Shown here piece by piece: positions 50,973 to 60,844 of a DNA stretch of 64,000 nucleotides (positions within the stretch are counted from its first letter, which is position 1; the number at the start of each line of letters is the position of its first letter). Position numbers and translations under genes: made by a program. Source of the DNA: an uncultured Lachnospiraceae bacterium (GTDB lineage Bacteria > Bacillota > Clostridia > Lachnospirales > Lachnospiraceae); the NCBI GenBank assembly GCA_947625135.1, contig CANQNE010000002.1:1-64000 (forward strand). The letters run 5' to 3'. The notes under the pieces were generated by a model. The model saw only the letters and a list, made by a program, of their open reading frames with translations, had not been told where the DNA came from and made no database searches.

Positions 50973-52652
50973 TCAACTGTCAGGAAATGTGACACTGATC
51001 TCCGTCCCTTTCCCCGGCGTACTTTCCAAGCGGATCACCGCATGATGGAGGAGGGCGCCGTGCTTGACAATAGACAGTCCCAGACCAGTGCCGCCGCTTT
51101 TTCTGGAATGGCTTTTGTCCACCCGATAAAACCGCTCAAACACCCGATCCTGATCATCTTTCGGAATACCGATGCCGGTGTCCGCCACAAGGATTTTCCT
51201 GCTGCTTTTGCCGCCGGATATCTCTACCCGGACACTGCCGCCGTCTACATTGTATTTGATAGCATTGTCGCACAGATTATAGATCATTTCCTCCAGAATA
51301 TTACGGACGCCGTTTATCGATACCGACTGTCCTGTTACGGACATCTCAATCTGCTTTTGGGCCGCCTCCGGCTGCAGATAGGTGACAACCTGCTCCGCAA
51401 GCTCCTTTAAATCTACAACTTCGGAGATATGTGTAAGCTGCGCGTCATCCAGTTCAGATAATTTAATGATATCCTCCACAAGGGTTGTCAGCCGTCTGGC
51501 TTCCTGAAAGATCCTTTGAGAAAACCGGGGAATATCCTCCTCTTTGGCGATACCGTCCTGAATGATCTCCGCATAGCCGGAAATAGACATCAGCGGCGTT
51601 TTCAGTTCGTGGGAAACATTAGCAACAAATTCCCGGCGCTGCTGTTCTGCATGTATGGCGGCAGTCACATCCTTTACGAGAAGAATGGCCCCGGAGATCC
51701 GGCCGCTATCCGTCACAGGATTGGCAAGAATCTGATAGCATTTTTCCTGAAGCGTGATCAAAGACTCTGAGGTATTGCCGGATAAGGCGGATTTTACCGC
51801 CTCTGTCAGCTCTTTTCTCCGACTGATGGTCAGATAATGCCGCCCGATATCGGCTTCGCCGTCACAATCAAAAATATTCCGCGCGGCCTCGTTGATCAGC
51901 AGGATTTCTTCCCCGTTATTCAGCAGGATCAGCCCTTCCTGCATATTCTGCGTCACCGTCTCAAAATCCTTTTGTTGCCTGCGCTCCTTCTCAATCTGCT
52001 CCTGTATCTGCCGGTTCTGATTTTCCAGACGCAAAAGCAACGGAGAAAGTTCCTCGTATACTTCGTTTTCCAGCGGCCGCTCTAAATCCAGAACATTGAT
52101 GGGCGCGGTGAGCCGCTTTGCCTGCTGGTTGGCGGCAATAAAGGAAATTCCGATCGTCATAAGCACAAACAGGATCAGCAGCGGCAGTCCGTTGCGCAGG
52201 GCAATGAACACACTGGAAACGGTGCTGGAAAGCCGCAGGACAGAGCCGTCCTGAAGCCTCACCGCATAATAGTAGGTCTGCTCCCCAAGCGAGCCGGAAT
52301 AGCGAAAGGATTCCCCGTATTCCTCCCGAACGGCCTGTATGAATTCTTCCCGGTCACCGTGATTTTCCAGCTGCCCCGCATCCTCCACAGAATCATACAG
52401 CACCGCGCCGTCCTTTGCGATCAGCGTGATCCGGTGATTTTCGCCGCCTCTGGGAAGGCCTTTCAGATAATCCAGTCCTTCCTCTTCTACTGCCGCTTTT
52501 ATATAAGTCATGCCGTTTCTGACTTCCCATTCCATCCGATTCAGAAACTGCTGATACATCAGCCATGTAAATAAAATATCAGAAATGATCAGAACCGCCA
52601 GTACAAGACAGTTGGTACTTCTGAATATTTTTGATTTCATATTATTTTTCAC
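50973..52652 (-). CDS. phoR: PhoR-type sensor histidine kinase
   Basis: A 559-aa membrane kinase: a helix at about 15-32, an extracytoplasmic sensor domain (about 35-155), a second helix (about 157-177), HAMP-like linker, PAS domain (about 220-320), then HisKA with phospho-His in FVANVSHELKTPLMSISGYAE (about 340) and HATPase with NLCDNAIKYN, DTGIGIPKDD and GGTGLGLSIV. Coupling with the downstream-oriented pst genes identifies it as PhoR. The start is GTG, close to AGAGGAA; the ATG four codons later is too far from that site. Confidence 0.93.
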   Translation of the reverse strand: MKNNMKSKIFRSTNCLVLAVLIISDILFTWLMYQQFLNRMEWEVRNGMTYIKAAVEEEGLDYLKGLPRGGENHRITLIAKDGAVLYDSVEDAGQLENHGDREEFIQAVREEYGESFRYSGSLGEQTYYYAVRLQDGSVLRLSSTVSSVFIALRNGLPLLILFVLMTIGISFIAANQQAKRLTAPINVLDLERPLENEVYEELSPLLLRLENQNRQIQEQIEKERRQQKDFETVTQNMQEGLILLNNGEEILLINEAARNIFDCDGEADIGRHYLTISRRKELTEAVKSALSGNTSESLITLQEKCYQILANPVTDSGRISGAILLVKDVTAAIHAEQQRREFVANVSHELKTPLMSISGYAEIIQDGIAKEEDIPRFSQRIFQEARRLTTLVEDIIKLSELDDAQLTHISEVVDLKELAEQVVTYLQPEAAQKQIEMSVTGQSVSINGVRNILEEMIYNLCDNAIKYNVDGGSVRVEISGGKSSRKILVADTGIGIPKDDQDRVFERFYRVDKSHSRKSGGTGLGLSIVKHGALLHHAVIRLESTPGKGTEISVTFPDS

Positions 52653-52681
52653 GCTGTTCCTCTTCTTTCAGAATATAATAC

Positions 52682-53350
52682 TCACAGGATTCGATAGCCG
52701 ACGCCGCGGATCGTCTCGATGAACTGACCGGCGCCGCCAAGCTTTTGCCGCAGGGTGTTGATGTGTACGTCCACCGTTCTTGTCTCGCCCTCATAGTGAT
52801 ATCCCCAAATCATAGTCAGAAGCTGATTTCTGCTGACTACAGCGCCCTGATTCTGAAAAAGATACCGGAGCAGATCAAATTCTTTTACCGTCAGTCTGAC
52901 CTCTTCTCCATCCACGGTCACACTGTGTTTTTTCATATCCAGCATCAGATTTTCCTTCGTAAAGACCGTTTTCTCCTCATGGGCTTTGGTACGCCTGAGA
53001 AGGGCGCGGACCCTTGCAAGAAATTCCACCATGCCGAAAGGCTTGGTGATATAGTCGTCGGCGCCCTCGTCAAGGCCGGATACCTTGTCAAATTCTGCGC
53101 TTTTTGCCGTAATCATGATAATAGGAAGATGTCTGGTATTTTCCGCGGCCCGCAGCTTTTTCAATATCTGGATGCCGTCCTCTCCCGGCAGCATGATGTC
53201 CAATAGCACAAGTTCCGGCATGTTTTCCCTGACTGCCTCAAAAAATGTGCCGCTGTCCGCAAAGCCTCTGGCTTCATAGCCGGCGGAACGAAGGGTATAG
53301 ATTACCAGCTCTCTGATATTCAGTTCATCTTCCACATAATAGATCATCAT
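52682..53350 (-). CDS. phoP: PhoP/PhoB-type response regulator
   Basis: A 222-aa OmpR-family regulator. The receiver has the acidic pair (VEDE), phospho-Asp in LVLLDIMLPGEDG (about D54) and Lys in YITKPFG (about 104). The winged helix contains EFDLLRYLFQNQGAVVSRNQLL and TRTVDVHINTLRQKLG. It sits between phoU and phoR and should bind the TT-ACA repeats ahead of pstS. Confidence 0.94.
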   Translation of the reverse strand: MMIYYVEDELNIRELVIYTLRSAGYEARGFADSGTFFEAVRENMPELVLLDIMLPGEDGIQILKKLRAAENTRHLPIIMITAKSAEFDKVSGLDEGADDYITKPFGMVEFLARVRALLRRTKAHEEKTVFTKENLMLDMKKHSVTVDGEEVRLTVKEFDLLRYLFQNQGAVVSRNQLLTMIWGYHYEGETRTVDVHINTLRQKLGGAGQFIETIRGVGYRIL

Positions 53351-53369
53351 TCTTCAGCGCCTTTCACTG

Positions 53370-54032
53370 TCAACAATGTTTTCCTGTGATTGAAAATTCC
53401 ACCCATTCTGCAATATTGGTGGCATGATCGCCGATCCGTTCATAGTACTTGCCGATCATCAGCAGATCCACCGCGCACTCGCTGTTATGCTCTGGAACGG
53501 GCCCCTCCCGGAAGGAGGAAATATACAAGATCAGATCTTTTTTCAGGCGGGCAAATTCTTCATCCACCTTATCGTCATATTGTATCACACTTTGCGCCAG
53601 AGCTAAATCATTTTTTATATAGGCGTCAATGCTGTCTTTCACCATTTTTCGGGTATCCTCAGACATGAGCCTGATCTGGTTAAAAATTTCCGTATGATCC
53701 AGTTTCGATTCTATGATGATCTCGGCGATATCTTCCGCATGGTCGCCGATCCGCTCCATATCGGTGACCATCTTCAGCGCAGAAGAAATCCGCCGCAGAT
53801 CTCTTGCAACCGGCTGCTGGCGGAGCAGCAGATTCAGGCAGCGGCGTTCGATATCCCGTTCAATATGATCGATCTCATTGCCGTTTTCCATGATCTGCCT
53901 TGCCAGCTCTTTGTCATTTTTTAAAAGCGCCTGAGAAACATCTGAGATTGCCTCCTCGCAAAGGGCGCCCATTTCCATCAGCTGTATATGGAGCTGTTCC
54001 AGTTCCTGGTCGAATTTACTTCTTGTCGTCAT
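53370..54032 (-). CDS. phoU: Phosphate transport regulator PhoU
   Basis: A 220-aa all-helical protein of two PhoU repeats (about 10-105 and 115-205), with the metal-binding-like segments DMERIGDHAEDIAEI (about 89-103) and KYYERIGDHATNIAEWV (about 190-206). It links the Pst transporter to the PhoR kinase. The start MTTRSKFDQELEQL begins 1 bp after the pstB stop; the longer frame lies inside pstB. Confidence 0.95.
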   Translation of the reverse strand: MTTRSKFDQELEQLHIQLMEMGALCEEAISDVSQALLKNDKELARQIMENGNEIDHIERDIERRCLNLLLRQQPVARDLRRISSALKMVTDMERIGDHAEDIAEIIIESKLDHTEIFNQIRLMSEDTRKMVKDSIDAYIKNDLALAQSVIQYDDKVDEEFARLKKDLILYISSFREGPVPEHNSECAVDLLMIGKYYERIGDHATNIAEWVEFSITGKHC

Positions 54033-54033
54033 A

Positions 54034-54795
54034 TCAACCAAACCTTCCTGTAATATATTCCTCTGTTTTCTGATTTTCAGGATCGGAAAACAGCTTTTCC
54101 GTATTGTCATACTCGATGACTTCTCCAAGAAGAAAGAACGCTGTCTTATCTGAAATTCTGGCAGCCTGCTGCATGTTGTGGGTCACCATGATGATGGTAT
54201 AGCTGTCTTTTAGTTCCAGACAAAGATCCTCGATTTTTGAAGTGGAGATAGGGTCCAGCGCAGAAGTAGGCTCATCCATAAGGATCACTTCCGGCTGCAC
54301 CGCCAGCGCTCTTGCAATACAGAGACGCTGTTGCTGTCCCCCGGACATGCCCAGCGCGGATTTTTTCAGCCGGTCTTTACATTCGTCCCAGATTGCCGCG
54401 CTGCGCAGAGAACGTTCCACGATGTCGTCCAGCTTTGCCTTGCCTCTGATCCCATGAGTTCTTGGACCAAAGGCAATATTGTCATAAATACTCATCGGAA
54501 AAGGATTGGGTTTTTGAAAAACCATGCCCACCCGCTTTCTCAGCAGATTTACATCCATTCCCTTGTAAATTGTCTGTCCGTCCAGCCGCACATCACCGGT
54601 AATCCGGCATCCCTCCACCAAATCATTCATCCGGTTCAGGGATTTTAAAAGCGTTGATTTGCCACATCCGCTTGGACCGATGAAAGCGGTGATCTCTTTT
54701 TCGGCGATTTCCATATTGATGGATTTTAACGCGTGAAAATCTCCGTAATACAGTTCCAGATCCTGTATACTGATCTTAGAAGCATTTGTATCCAT
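54034..54795 (-). CDS. pstB: Phosphate ABC transporter ATPase PstB
   Basis: A 253-aa ABC ATPase with Walker [20 protein letters not shown], signature [16 protein letters not shown], Walker [14 protein letters not shown] and the H-loop in [11 protein letters not shown]. The N-terminal segment [21 protein letters not shown] is typical of PstB. It energises phosphate uptake with PstC-PstA. Confidence 0.97.
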   Translation of the reverse strand: MDTNASKISIQDLELYYGDFHALKSINMEIAEKEITAFIGPSGCGKSTLLKSLNRMNDLVEGCRITGDVRLDGQTIYKGMDVNLLRKRVGMVFQKPNPFPMSIYDNIAFGPRTHGIRGKAKLDDIVERSLRSAAIWDECKDRLKKSALGMSGGQQQRLCIARALAVQPEVILMDEPTSALDPISTSKIEDLCLELKDSYTIIMVTHNMQQAARISDKTAFFLLGEVIEYDNTEKLFSDPENQKTEEYITGRFG

Positions 54796-54799
54796 GATG

Positions 54800-55690
54800 T
54801 CAGTTCCCCTTTACCAGTTTTTTTGCGATCCATCCGGACAGCAGATTGATCCCGATAACCATCACAAGCAGCACAAGGGCTGTACCATAAGCCTGATCCA
54901 CATGCAGTCCCTCTCCGGACAGCACGTACATGTGTACTGCCATAGTTCTGCCGGATTTCATGAGAAAATTCAATCCAGATGGCCCTCTGGCGACGGTGCC
55001 CGCTGTATAGATCAAGGCTGCCGTCTCTCCCACAATTCTGCCGATCCCCAGAATAACCCCGGACAGTATGCCGGGAATGGCCGACGGAAGCACAATGCAA
55101 AATACAGTGCGCAGTTTTCCGGCTCCCAGACCGAAGCTGCCTTCCCGATAGGAATTGTCCACCGAGAGAAGCGCTTCCTCTGTGGTACGCATGATCAAAG
55201 GCAGAATCATGATCGTCAGGGTGAGGGAGCCTGCCAACAGGCTGTAATCCATTTTTAAGGCTACCACAAAAAACAGCATCCCGAACAGCCCGTATACAAT
55301 GGAAGGAATACCTGAGAGGGTTTCGGCAGTCACCCGGATCAGCGATACAAGCCGGTTGCCCCGCCTTGCATATTCCGCAAGATACACGGCGGCGAACACG
55401 CCTAATGGTACGGCAATCAAAAGGGAAACCGCGGTCATAATCAGCGTATTCCAAAGCGCCGGCATCAGGGAACCGTTTTCAGACGTGTACTGCAAGGCAA
55501 ATAAATCCTTGTTCAGATGGGGCGCACCTGAAATCACAATATAACCAATCAAAAAAATCAGACATACAAATGTGAGGATGGCTGCGCCGTGTACAAGCAG
55601 CGTCCAGACTGCAGCCGCCGGATGCTTTGTATAAGCATGGAGCTTATCTTTCCGGCTTTCTCTGTTGATTGCAGGTAAATTTTTTTCCAT
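54800..55690 (-). CDS. pstA: Phosphate ABC transporter permease PstA
   Basis: A 296-aa, six-helix permease. The EAA loop reads [43 protein letters not shown] (about 198-240), the motif that docks onto PstB. The [17 protein letters not shown]-terminus is basic. AAGGAGG lies directly before the ATG. A 242-aa frame on the same strand over this gene is a shadow. Confidence 0.95.
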   Translation of the reverse strand: MEKNLPAINRESRKDKLHAYTKHPAAAVWTLLVHGAAILTFVCLIFLIGYIVISGAPHLNKDLFALQYTSENGSLMPALWNTLIMTAVSLLIAVPLGVFAAVYLAEYARRGNRLVSLIRVTAETLSGIPSIVYGLFGMLFFVVALKMDYSLLAGSLTLTIMILPLIMRTTEEALLSVDNSYREGSFGLGAGKLRTVFCIVLPSAIPGILSGVILGIGRIVGETAALIYTAGTVARGPSGLNFLMKSGRTMAVHMYVLSGEGLHVDQAYGTALVLLVMVIGINLLSGWIAKKLVKGN

Positions 55691-55745
55691 ATCCTCCTTA
55701 CCTCATTTTCCAGTTGATCTTAAACCGATAATACCGGCTGTGCCG

Positions 55746-56600
55746 TCAGTTTTTTGCACTCTTGTATTTGATGAGTGAAACACATAAATTGATGATCAGG
55801 ATGAATACGAACAGTACCACTGCCGTGGCGATCAGCGCTTCCCTGTGCAGGTCCGTGGCGTACCCCATTTCCATGACGATGTTGGTAGTCAGCGTACGCA
55901 CTCCTTTAAAAAGGCTTGAGGGCATTTTGGGCTGATTGCCCGCCACCATGATTACCGCCATGGTCTCGCCGATAGCCCGGCCAATACCGAGTACGATCCC
56001 GGCAGCAACTCCGGATTTAGCTGCTGGAAGCACAACGGCAAACACGCTTCGTTCATGGGTAGCGCCAAGGGCCAGCGCTCCCTCATAATACTGCTGCGGT
56101 ACAGTCCGGATGGCGGCTTCCGCCACACCAATGATGGTAGGCAGGATCATAATCCCCAGAAGAATGGAAGCAGTCAGTATGTTTGTTCCATTTCCCGGAA
56201 AATGGGCCCGCACAAACGGAACAATGACCACCAGTCCGAAAAAACCGTATACCACCGAGGGAATTCCCGCCAGCAGCTGGGTAGCCTCTTTCAGAACGCC
56301 ATAGATCCGTTTGGGACAGAATTTTGCCATAAAAACAGATGTCAGAATACCAATGGGGACACCGATGAGAACAGCGCCTCCGGTGACGTAGATACTGCCA
56401 AGGATCATCGGCATGATACCGTAAATATCATTTCCCGGACGCCATTTGGTTCCCAAAAGAAAATCCAGAAAACCGATCTCTTTCATAGCGGGAACGCCGT
56501 TGGCAAACAGGAATAAACAGATCAGGAACACGGCAAGGACAGAGGTAAATGCTGCGATAAAGAAAATCACCCGCATAAATACTTCAAAAAAACGGTTCAT
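55746..56600 (-). CDS. pstC: Phosphate ABC transporter permease PstC
   Basis: A 284-aa, six-helix permease with the EAA loop EGALALGATHERSVFAVVLPAAKSGVAAGIVLGIGRAIGETMAV (about 176-218) and VYGFFGLVVIVPFVR near residue 115. It pairs with PstA to form the phosphate channel. It lies 20 bp after pstS and 55 bp before pstA in the same run. Confidence 0.95.
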   Translation of the reverse strand: MNRFFEVFMRVIFFIAAFTSVLAVFLICLFLFANGVPAMKEIGFLDFLLGTKWRPGNDIYGIMPMILGSIYVTGGAVLIGVPIGILTSVFMAKFCPKRIYGVLKEATQLLAGIPSVVYGFFGLVVIVPFVRAHFPGNGTNILTASILLGIMILPTIIGVAEAAIRTVPQQYYEGALALGATHERSVFAVVLPAAKSGVAAGIVLGIGRAIGETMAVIMVAGNQPKMPSSLFKGVRTLTTNIVMEMGYATDLHREALIATAVVLFVFILIINLCVSLIKYKSAKN

Positions 56601-56620
56601 ACTGTTCCTCTTTTCCGGAT

Positions 56621-57544
56621 TTACTGTACCTCATCCCATGTTGTGATCTCGCCTATGTAAATATTTTTTACCTGCTCGCTTGTGAGTTCCTCAATGGGAT
56701 TCTCGTTATTGACGATCACCACAATCCCATCCATAGCAATGGTGATCGGCACCAGTCCGGCTCCTGTCTCGCTTTCTTTCAATTCTCTGGAAGCCATTCC
56801 GATATCACAGATTCCGTCGATTGCAGAGGTCATTCCTGTAGTGGAGTCGCTTGTATTGATTTCCACATCCGCCTGCTCATTCAATTTCTGGTATGCTTCC
56901 GCCAGCTTCTCCATTACCGGAGATACAGAGGAGGAACCTGCGATGGAAAGGGAACCCTCCGGCTGATCCGTTGTAAAGGATCCGGCAGGATCCATCGGAA
57001 TGTAACCTTCCTCCCTCACAATTTCCTGTCCCTCATCACTCATGATAAAATTGATAAAATCTTTTGCAACAGGGTTTGTCACTTCGCCCTTTGTGGCGAT
57101 ATTAAAAGGACGTGCAACTTTATAAGTACCGTTCTCAACGTTTTCCACTGTAGCTTCCGTTCCGTCAATACTTACCGCCTTTACGGTGTCATTCAGCGAC
57201 CCGAGGGAGATATAACCGATGGCTGACTGATCTCCTGCAACGGTGGTCATCATGACGGAAGTGTTATTGGTCACATTGGCGTCCTCTGTAGTCCGATCCA
57301 CGGACTCGCCGCTTTCATCTTTTTCTTCAATGCCAACCAGCTCCACAAAAGCGCCTCTTGTTCCGGAACCGTCCTCACGGGACACAACCGTAATTTCACC
57401 TGAAGTATCAAATCCGCTTCTTTCAGATCCGACATCCGACTGATTCGACGCGCCGTTGTTTTCCCCGCATCCTGTAAATACGGCTGCCGTCATTGCTGCT
57501 GCCAGTAACATACACATCGTTTTCTTTTTCCAATTCTTTTTCAT
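56621..57544 (-). CDS. pstS: Phosphate-binding lipoprotein PstS
   Basis: A 307-aa lipoprotein. The signal peptide MKKNWKKKTMCMLLAAAMTA leads to the lipobox FTGC (Cys about 26). The protein shows two PBP-like lobes: SREDGSGTRGAFVEL (phosphate loop, about 55-69) and SIAGSSSVSPVMEKLAEAYQ (about 198-217), followed by ITIAMDGIVVIVNNENP. The order of the two phosphate-binding segments along the chain (the DGSGTRGAF loop first and the GSSSVSP loop second) is swapped relative to the common PstS order. This fits the Firmicutes double-domain forms. AAAAGGAG precedes the ATG. Confidence 0.93.
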   Translation of the reverse strand: MKKNWKKKTMCMLLAAAMTAAVFTGCGENNGASNQSDVGSERSGFDTSGEITVVSREDGSGTRGAFVELVGIEEKDESGESVDRTTEDANVTNNTSVMMTTVAGDQSAIGYISLGSLNDTVKAVSIDGTEATVENVENGTYKVARPFNIATKGEVTNPVAKDFINFIMSDEGQEIVREEGYIPMDPAGSFTTDQPEGSLSIAGSSSVSPVMEKLAEAYQKLNEQADVEINTSDSTTGMTSAIDGICDIGMASRELKESETGAGLVPITIAMDGIVVIVNNENPIEELTSEQVKNIYIGEITTWDEVQ

Positions 57545-57572
57545 CTTTTTTTCTCCTTTTGAAACATATTGT

Positions 57573-57592
57573 CTTGTAGGAATTCTTACAAG
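57573..57592. repeat. 20-bp palindrome in the initially transcribed region of pstS
   Basis: CTTGTAGGAATTCTTACAAG reads nearly the same on both strands (two non-symmetric bases). It lies directly after the -10 element and can form a hairpin in RNA or bind a dimeric regulator. Confidence 0.5.
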
Positions 57593-57595
57593 AGT

Positions 57596-57651
57596 ATTAT
57601 AAAATGAGGCATGTTAAATCTGTAACCGCGGCTGTGTAAAGTTCTTGTAAA
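57596..57651 (-). promoter_or_regulatory. Pho-box-type promoter of pstS
   Basis: On the minus strand the -10 is a perfect TATAAT (57596-57601). Upstream lie TTAACA (57612-57617), GTTACA (57621-57626), TTTACA (57635-57640) and TTTACA (57646-57651), the last two 11 bp apart. Bacillus PhoP boxes are TT(A/C/T)ACA repeats with about 5-bp spacers. There is no -35 match, as expected for an activator-dependent promoter. Confidence 0.7.
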
Positions 57652-57672
57652 ATATATATTTTATCGGTGAAG

Positions 57673-57720
57673 CAAAAAAATGCCGCAGAACAGACATTTG
57701 CTTGTCTGCTCTGCAGCATT
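57673..57720 (-). terminator. Terminator of the der-plsY-gpsA run
   Basis: An 18-bp near-perfect stem (57679-57696 with 57703-57720) with a 6-base loop is followed on the minus strand by TTTTTTT. It is placed 60 bases past the gpsA stop and 22 bases upstream of the Pho-box region of pstS, so it separates the two operons. Confidence 0.92.
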
Positions 57721-57779
57721 TTCGTAACAGGACTTTTCCTGTCTTCCTATCTGTTACAACTATATATGGTACGGCTTTC

Positions 57780-58790
57780 TCAATCCCACGGAAGCTGCCG
57801 GTATTCCTCCGTCTTGTCCCTGTGCATCAGTTCCTTCAGGGACTCTGCAGGACTCTTTCCTTCAAAGAGAACCATGTTGACTTCCTCTACGATCGGCATA
57901 CTGATCTGATATTTGTCGGCCAGCGCCTTTGCGGCTTTTGCGGAATATACCCCTTCCACGACCATCTGTACCTGATCCATTGCCTCCTGCATGGTATAGC
58001 CCTGTCCGATGAGCATACCCGCCCTCCGGTTCCGGCTGTGACGGCTTTCACAGGTGACGATCAGATCGCCCATGCCGGAAAGGCCGCTGAATGTCTCCTT
58101 CTTTCCGCCTATGGCAACTCCAAGACGGGTGATCTCCGCAATGCCTCTTGTGATCAGCGCGGCCTTTGCATTGTCGCCGCAGCCCAGTCCGTCTGCGATC
58201 CCAGCCGCCAGGGCGATCACATTTTTCAAAGAGCCCCCAAGCTCAATGCCCAGAATATCAGGGCTTGTATATACCCGGAACACCGCATTCATGAAATTGT
58301 CCCGAACAAATTCCGCCGTCTTCCTCGATCTGGCGCCTACCACCACAGTAGTGACCAGTCCTCTTCCTACTTCCTCCGCGTGGCTGGGGCCGGACAATAC
58401 CGCCACATCCGCCTGAGGGATCTCCTCGCTGATCACCTGAGACATGGTAAACAGTGTGGATTCTTCGATCCCCTTTGCCACATTGACAATGATCTGCCCT
58501 TTGCCGATCCATTCCTTCATTTTTGCGGAAGTGCTTCTGATATAGGGAGAAGGAACTGCCAGCACCACAATGGACGCCCCTGAAAGTGCCTTTTCCATGT
58601 CTGTGGTAAACTGCATCTCATCCGGCAGGAAAATGCCCGGGAGCTTGCTTTTGTGCTCCCGTTCCTGATCTAACATCCGGATCTCCTGTTCGTCTATAGA
58701 CCAGACTGTTACCTCATGATGGTTGGTGTGCAGCAGCAAAGCCAGCGCAACGCCCCAGCTGCCCGCACCGATCACACATACTCTTGCCAT
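57780..58790 (-). CDS. gpsA: Glycerol-3-phosphate dehydrogenase [NAD(P)+]
   Basis: A 336-aa enzyme making sn-glycerol 3-phosphate for phospholipid synthesis. The dinucleotide-binding motif VCVIGAGSWGVALALLLH is at the N-terminus; the catalytic Lys lies in ELGGSLKNVIALAAGIADGLG (about 190-210). Its product feeds PlsY, encoded directly upstream. Confidence 0.96.
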   Translation of the reverse strand: MARVCVIGAGSWGVALALLLHTNHHEVTVWSIDEQEIRMLDQEREHKSKLPGIFLPDEMQFTTDMEKALSGASIVVLAVPSPYIRSTSAKMKEWIGKGQIIVNVAKGIEESTLFTMSQVISEEIPQADVAVLSGPSHAEEVGRGLVTTVVVGARSRKTAEFVRDNFMNAVFRVYTSPDILGIELGGSLKNVIALAAGIADGLGCGDNAKAALITRGIAEITRLGVAIGGKKETFSGLSGMGDLIVTCESRHSRNRRAGMLIGQGYTMQEAMDQVQMVVEGVYSAKAAKALADKYQISMPIVEEVNMVLFEGKSPAESLKELMHRDKTEEYRQLPWD

Positions 58791-58817
58791 AATCTACCCC
58801 TCATCTTATTGCTATCG

Positions 58818-59501
58818 TTATTGCTCCTTTTTCTGCTGCGCCTTTGCCGAACCCTGTCCGGAAAAGCTCAGTTTGTTTTCTGTATGGTTCAGCAGTCTTT
58901 GAATATTTGCTCTGTGCTTAAAAATAGAAATGCACACTACCACAGCCACGATCCCGTACCATTCGTACAGATAAGGCGGCTTCAGGTTTGTAAACAGCCC
59001 CATCTGACCGAAGATCAGCACTTCTATGAGAAACATCAGCATCAGGCAGATGGAACCGAGAGACACATACCGGGTAATTGCCGTCACTGCCACAAACAGG
59101 ATCACACCGGACAGAATGATCGGCCAATATCCGAAGATAATGCCCAGCCCTGCGATGGTGGCGATCCCCTTGCCGCCGTGGAATCCGAGATAGATGGGAA
59201 ATATATGGCCCAAAACCGCCCCTGCGCAACTGTACATGCAGAGCAGCTTGCTCATATCCGGGTAACGCGCATGAAACAGCAGCCATACGATCAGATAGGC
59301 TACCATGGGCTTCAACAGATCACCCAGAAGAGTGAGCACCCCGGCCTTCTTTCCCATGGTCCGCAGCGCGTTGGTCGTACCTGCGTTGCCGCTTCCGTAA
59401 TTACGGATATCAATGTTGGAAAGTCTTCCCAGAATATAGGAGGTCTGGAACAATCCACAGACATATCCGATCAGGACACAAATCAATCTCACTATCATCA
59501 T
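58818..59501 (-). CDS. plsY: Glycerol-3-phosphate acyltransferase PlsY
   Basis: A 227-aa membrane acyltransferase using acyl-phosphate. Conserved loops are SGNAGTTNALRTMGKK (about 38-53), the GHIFPIYLGFHGGKGIAT segment (about 100-117) and IFKHRANIQRLLNHTENKL near the C-terminus. Five hydrophobic segments are visible. It lies 17 bp after der and 27 bp before gpsA, a functional pair of the first steps of phospholipid synthesis. Confidence 0.95.
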   Translation of the reverse strand: MMIVRLICVLIGYVCGLFQTSYILGRLSNIDIRNYGSGNAGTTNALRTMGKKAGVLTLLGDLLKPMVAYLIVWLLFHARYPDMSKLLCMYSCAGAVLGHIFPIYLGFHGGKGIATIAGLGIIFGYWPIILSGVILFVAVTAITRYVSLGSICLMLMFLIEVLIFGQMGLFTNLKPPYLYEWYGIVAVVVCISIFKHRANIQRLLNHTENKLSFSGQGSAKAQQKKEQ

Positions 59502-59518
59502 ATACCTTCCTCCGACGG

Positions 59519-60841
59519 TTACTGTTCTTTTCTCTCCCGGATGATAAACTTTAAGGGCGTGCCTCTGAATCCGAAGGTCTCCCGTATCCGATTTTCCAGA
59601 TATCTGGTATAAGAAAAGTGCATCAGTTCTTTATCGTTTACAAAGATCACAAAGGTGGGCGGCTTTACGGCCACCTGCGTGATATAAAATATCTTCAGCC
59701 GTTTCCCTTTGTCTGTGGGCGGCTGCTGCAGCGCCACCGCCTCGGAAACGATTTCGTTGAGTACGCCTGTTGCGATCCGCATGGACTGATATTGGATCAC
59801 TACGTCGATGAGATCAAACAGCTTTCCAAGCCGCTGTCCGGTCTCTGCAGAAATAAACAGCATTTCCGCATACGGCATATAGGAAAGGGTATTGCGGATC
59901 CGCCGCTCATGCTCATAGATGGTCTTGTCCGTTTTTTCCACGGCATCCCATTTGTTGACGGCAATGATCACGCCCTTGCCCCGCTCATGAGCGATGCCGG
60001 CAATTTTGGCATCCTGTTCCGTGATGCCCTCGGTGGCGTCGATGACTACGATAACCAGATCCGACCGATCCACTGCAGTTACAGTACGTATGATACTATA
60101 ACGCTCCAGTTCTTCTTTGATGCGGCTCTTCCGGCGCAGTCCCGCCGTGTCGATAAACACATAAGGCTTTCCGTTCCACCGGATCTCCGTATCTATGGCG
60201 TCCCGGGTGGTTCCGGCAATATCCGACACGATCACCCTGTTCTCTCCCAGCAGCTTATTGATGATGGAGGACTTGCCCACGTTTGGCTTGCCCACCACCG
60301 CGATCTTCGGCCGTTCATCCTCCTCATCCTCATCGGCAATATGCGGAAAATACCGGGTCACGATATCCAGCATATCTCCGATCCCCAGCTTAGAGGCGGC
60401 GGAAATGGGAACGGGATCTCCGATCCCCAGATTATAAAATTCATATACGTCCGGCATCATTTTCTGGAAATGATCCACCTTATTGACTACAAGTACCACG
60501 GGTTTTTTGGACCGGCGCAGCATGTCGGCGACCTTGGCGTCGGAATCCACAAGCCCCTGCCGGACATCCGTCATAAATATAATGACGTCGGCAGTATCAA
60601 TGGCGATCTGCGCCTGCTCCCGCATCCGGGACAGGATCACATCCTTGCTCTCCGGCTCAATCCCCCCTGTATCCACAAGGGTAAAGGTCATATTCAGCCA
60701 CGACACGTCCGCATAGATCCGGTCCCGGGTCACACCCGGAGTGTCCTTCACAATAGAAATCTGTTCGCCTGCCAGCGCGTTGAACAAGGTGGATTTTCCT
60801 ACATTTGGCCGCCCGACAATGGCGATAATCGGTTTACTCAT
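59519..60841 (-). CDS. der: GTPase Der (EngA)
   Basis: A 440-aa ribosome-assembly GTPase with two G domains in tandem: VGRPNVGKSTLFNAL (about 8-22) and VGKPNVGKSSIINKL (about 183-197), each with its DTxG (DTGGIEPE; DTAGLRRKS) and NKxD motifs. A KH-like domain occupies about 355-440 (GTPLKFIIRER). Length is standard. Confidence 0.97.
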   Translation of the reverse strand: MSKPIIAIVGRPNVGKSTLFNALAGEQISIVKDTPGVTRDRIYADVSWLNMTFTLVDTGGIEPESKDVILSRMREQAQIAIDTADVIIFMTDVRQGLVDSDAKVADMLRRSKKPVVLVVNKVDHFQKMMPDVYEFYNLGIGDPVPISAASKLGIGDMLDIVTRYFPHIADEDEEDERPKIAVVGKPNVGKSSIINKLLGENRVIVSDIAGTTRDAIDTEIRWNGKPYVFIDTAGLRRKSRIKEELERYSIIRTVTAVDRSDLVIVVIDATEGITEQDAKIAGIAHERGKGVIIAVNKWDAVEKTDKTIYEHERRIRNTLSYMPYAEMLFISAETGQRLGKLFDLIDVVIQYQSMRIATGVLNEIVSEAVALQQPPTDKGKRLKIFYITQVAVKPPTFVIFVNDKELMHFSYTRYLENRIRETFGFRGTPLKFIIRERKEQ

Positions 60842-60844
60842 AAA

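Noticed and set aside
54726..55454. 242-aa open frame on the minus strand over pstA and pstB
   Set aside because: PstA in another frame has six helices and the EAA loop; this frame is arginine- and histidine-rich with no membrane pattern.
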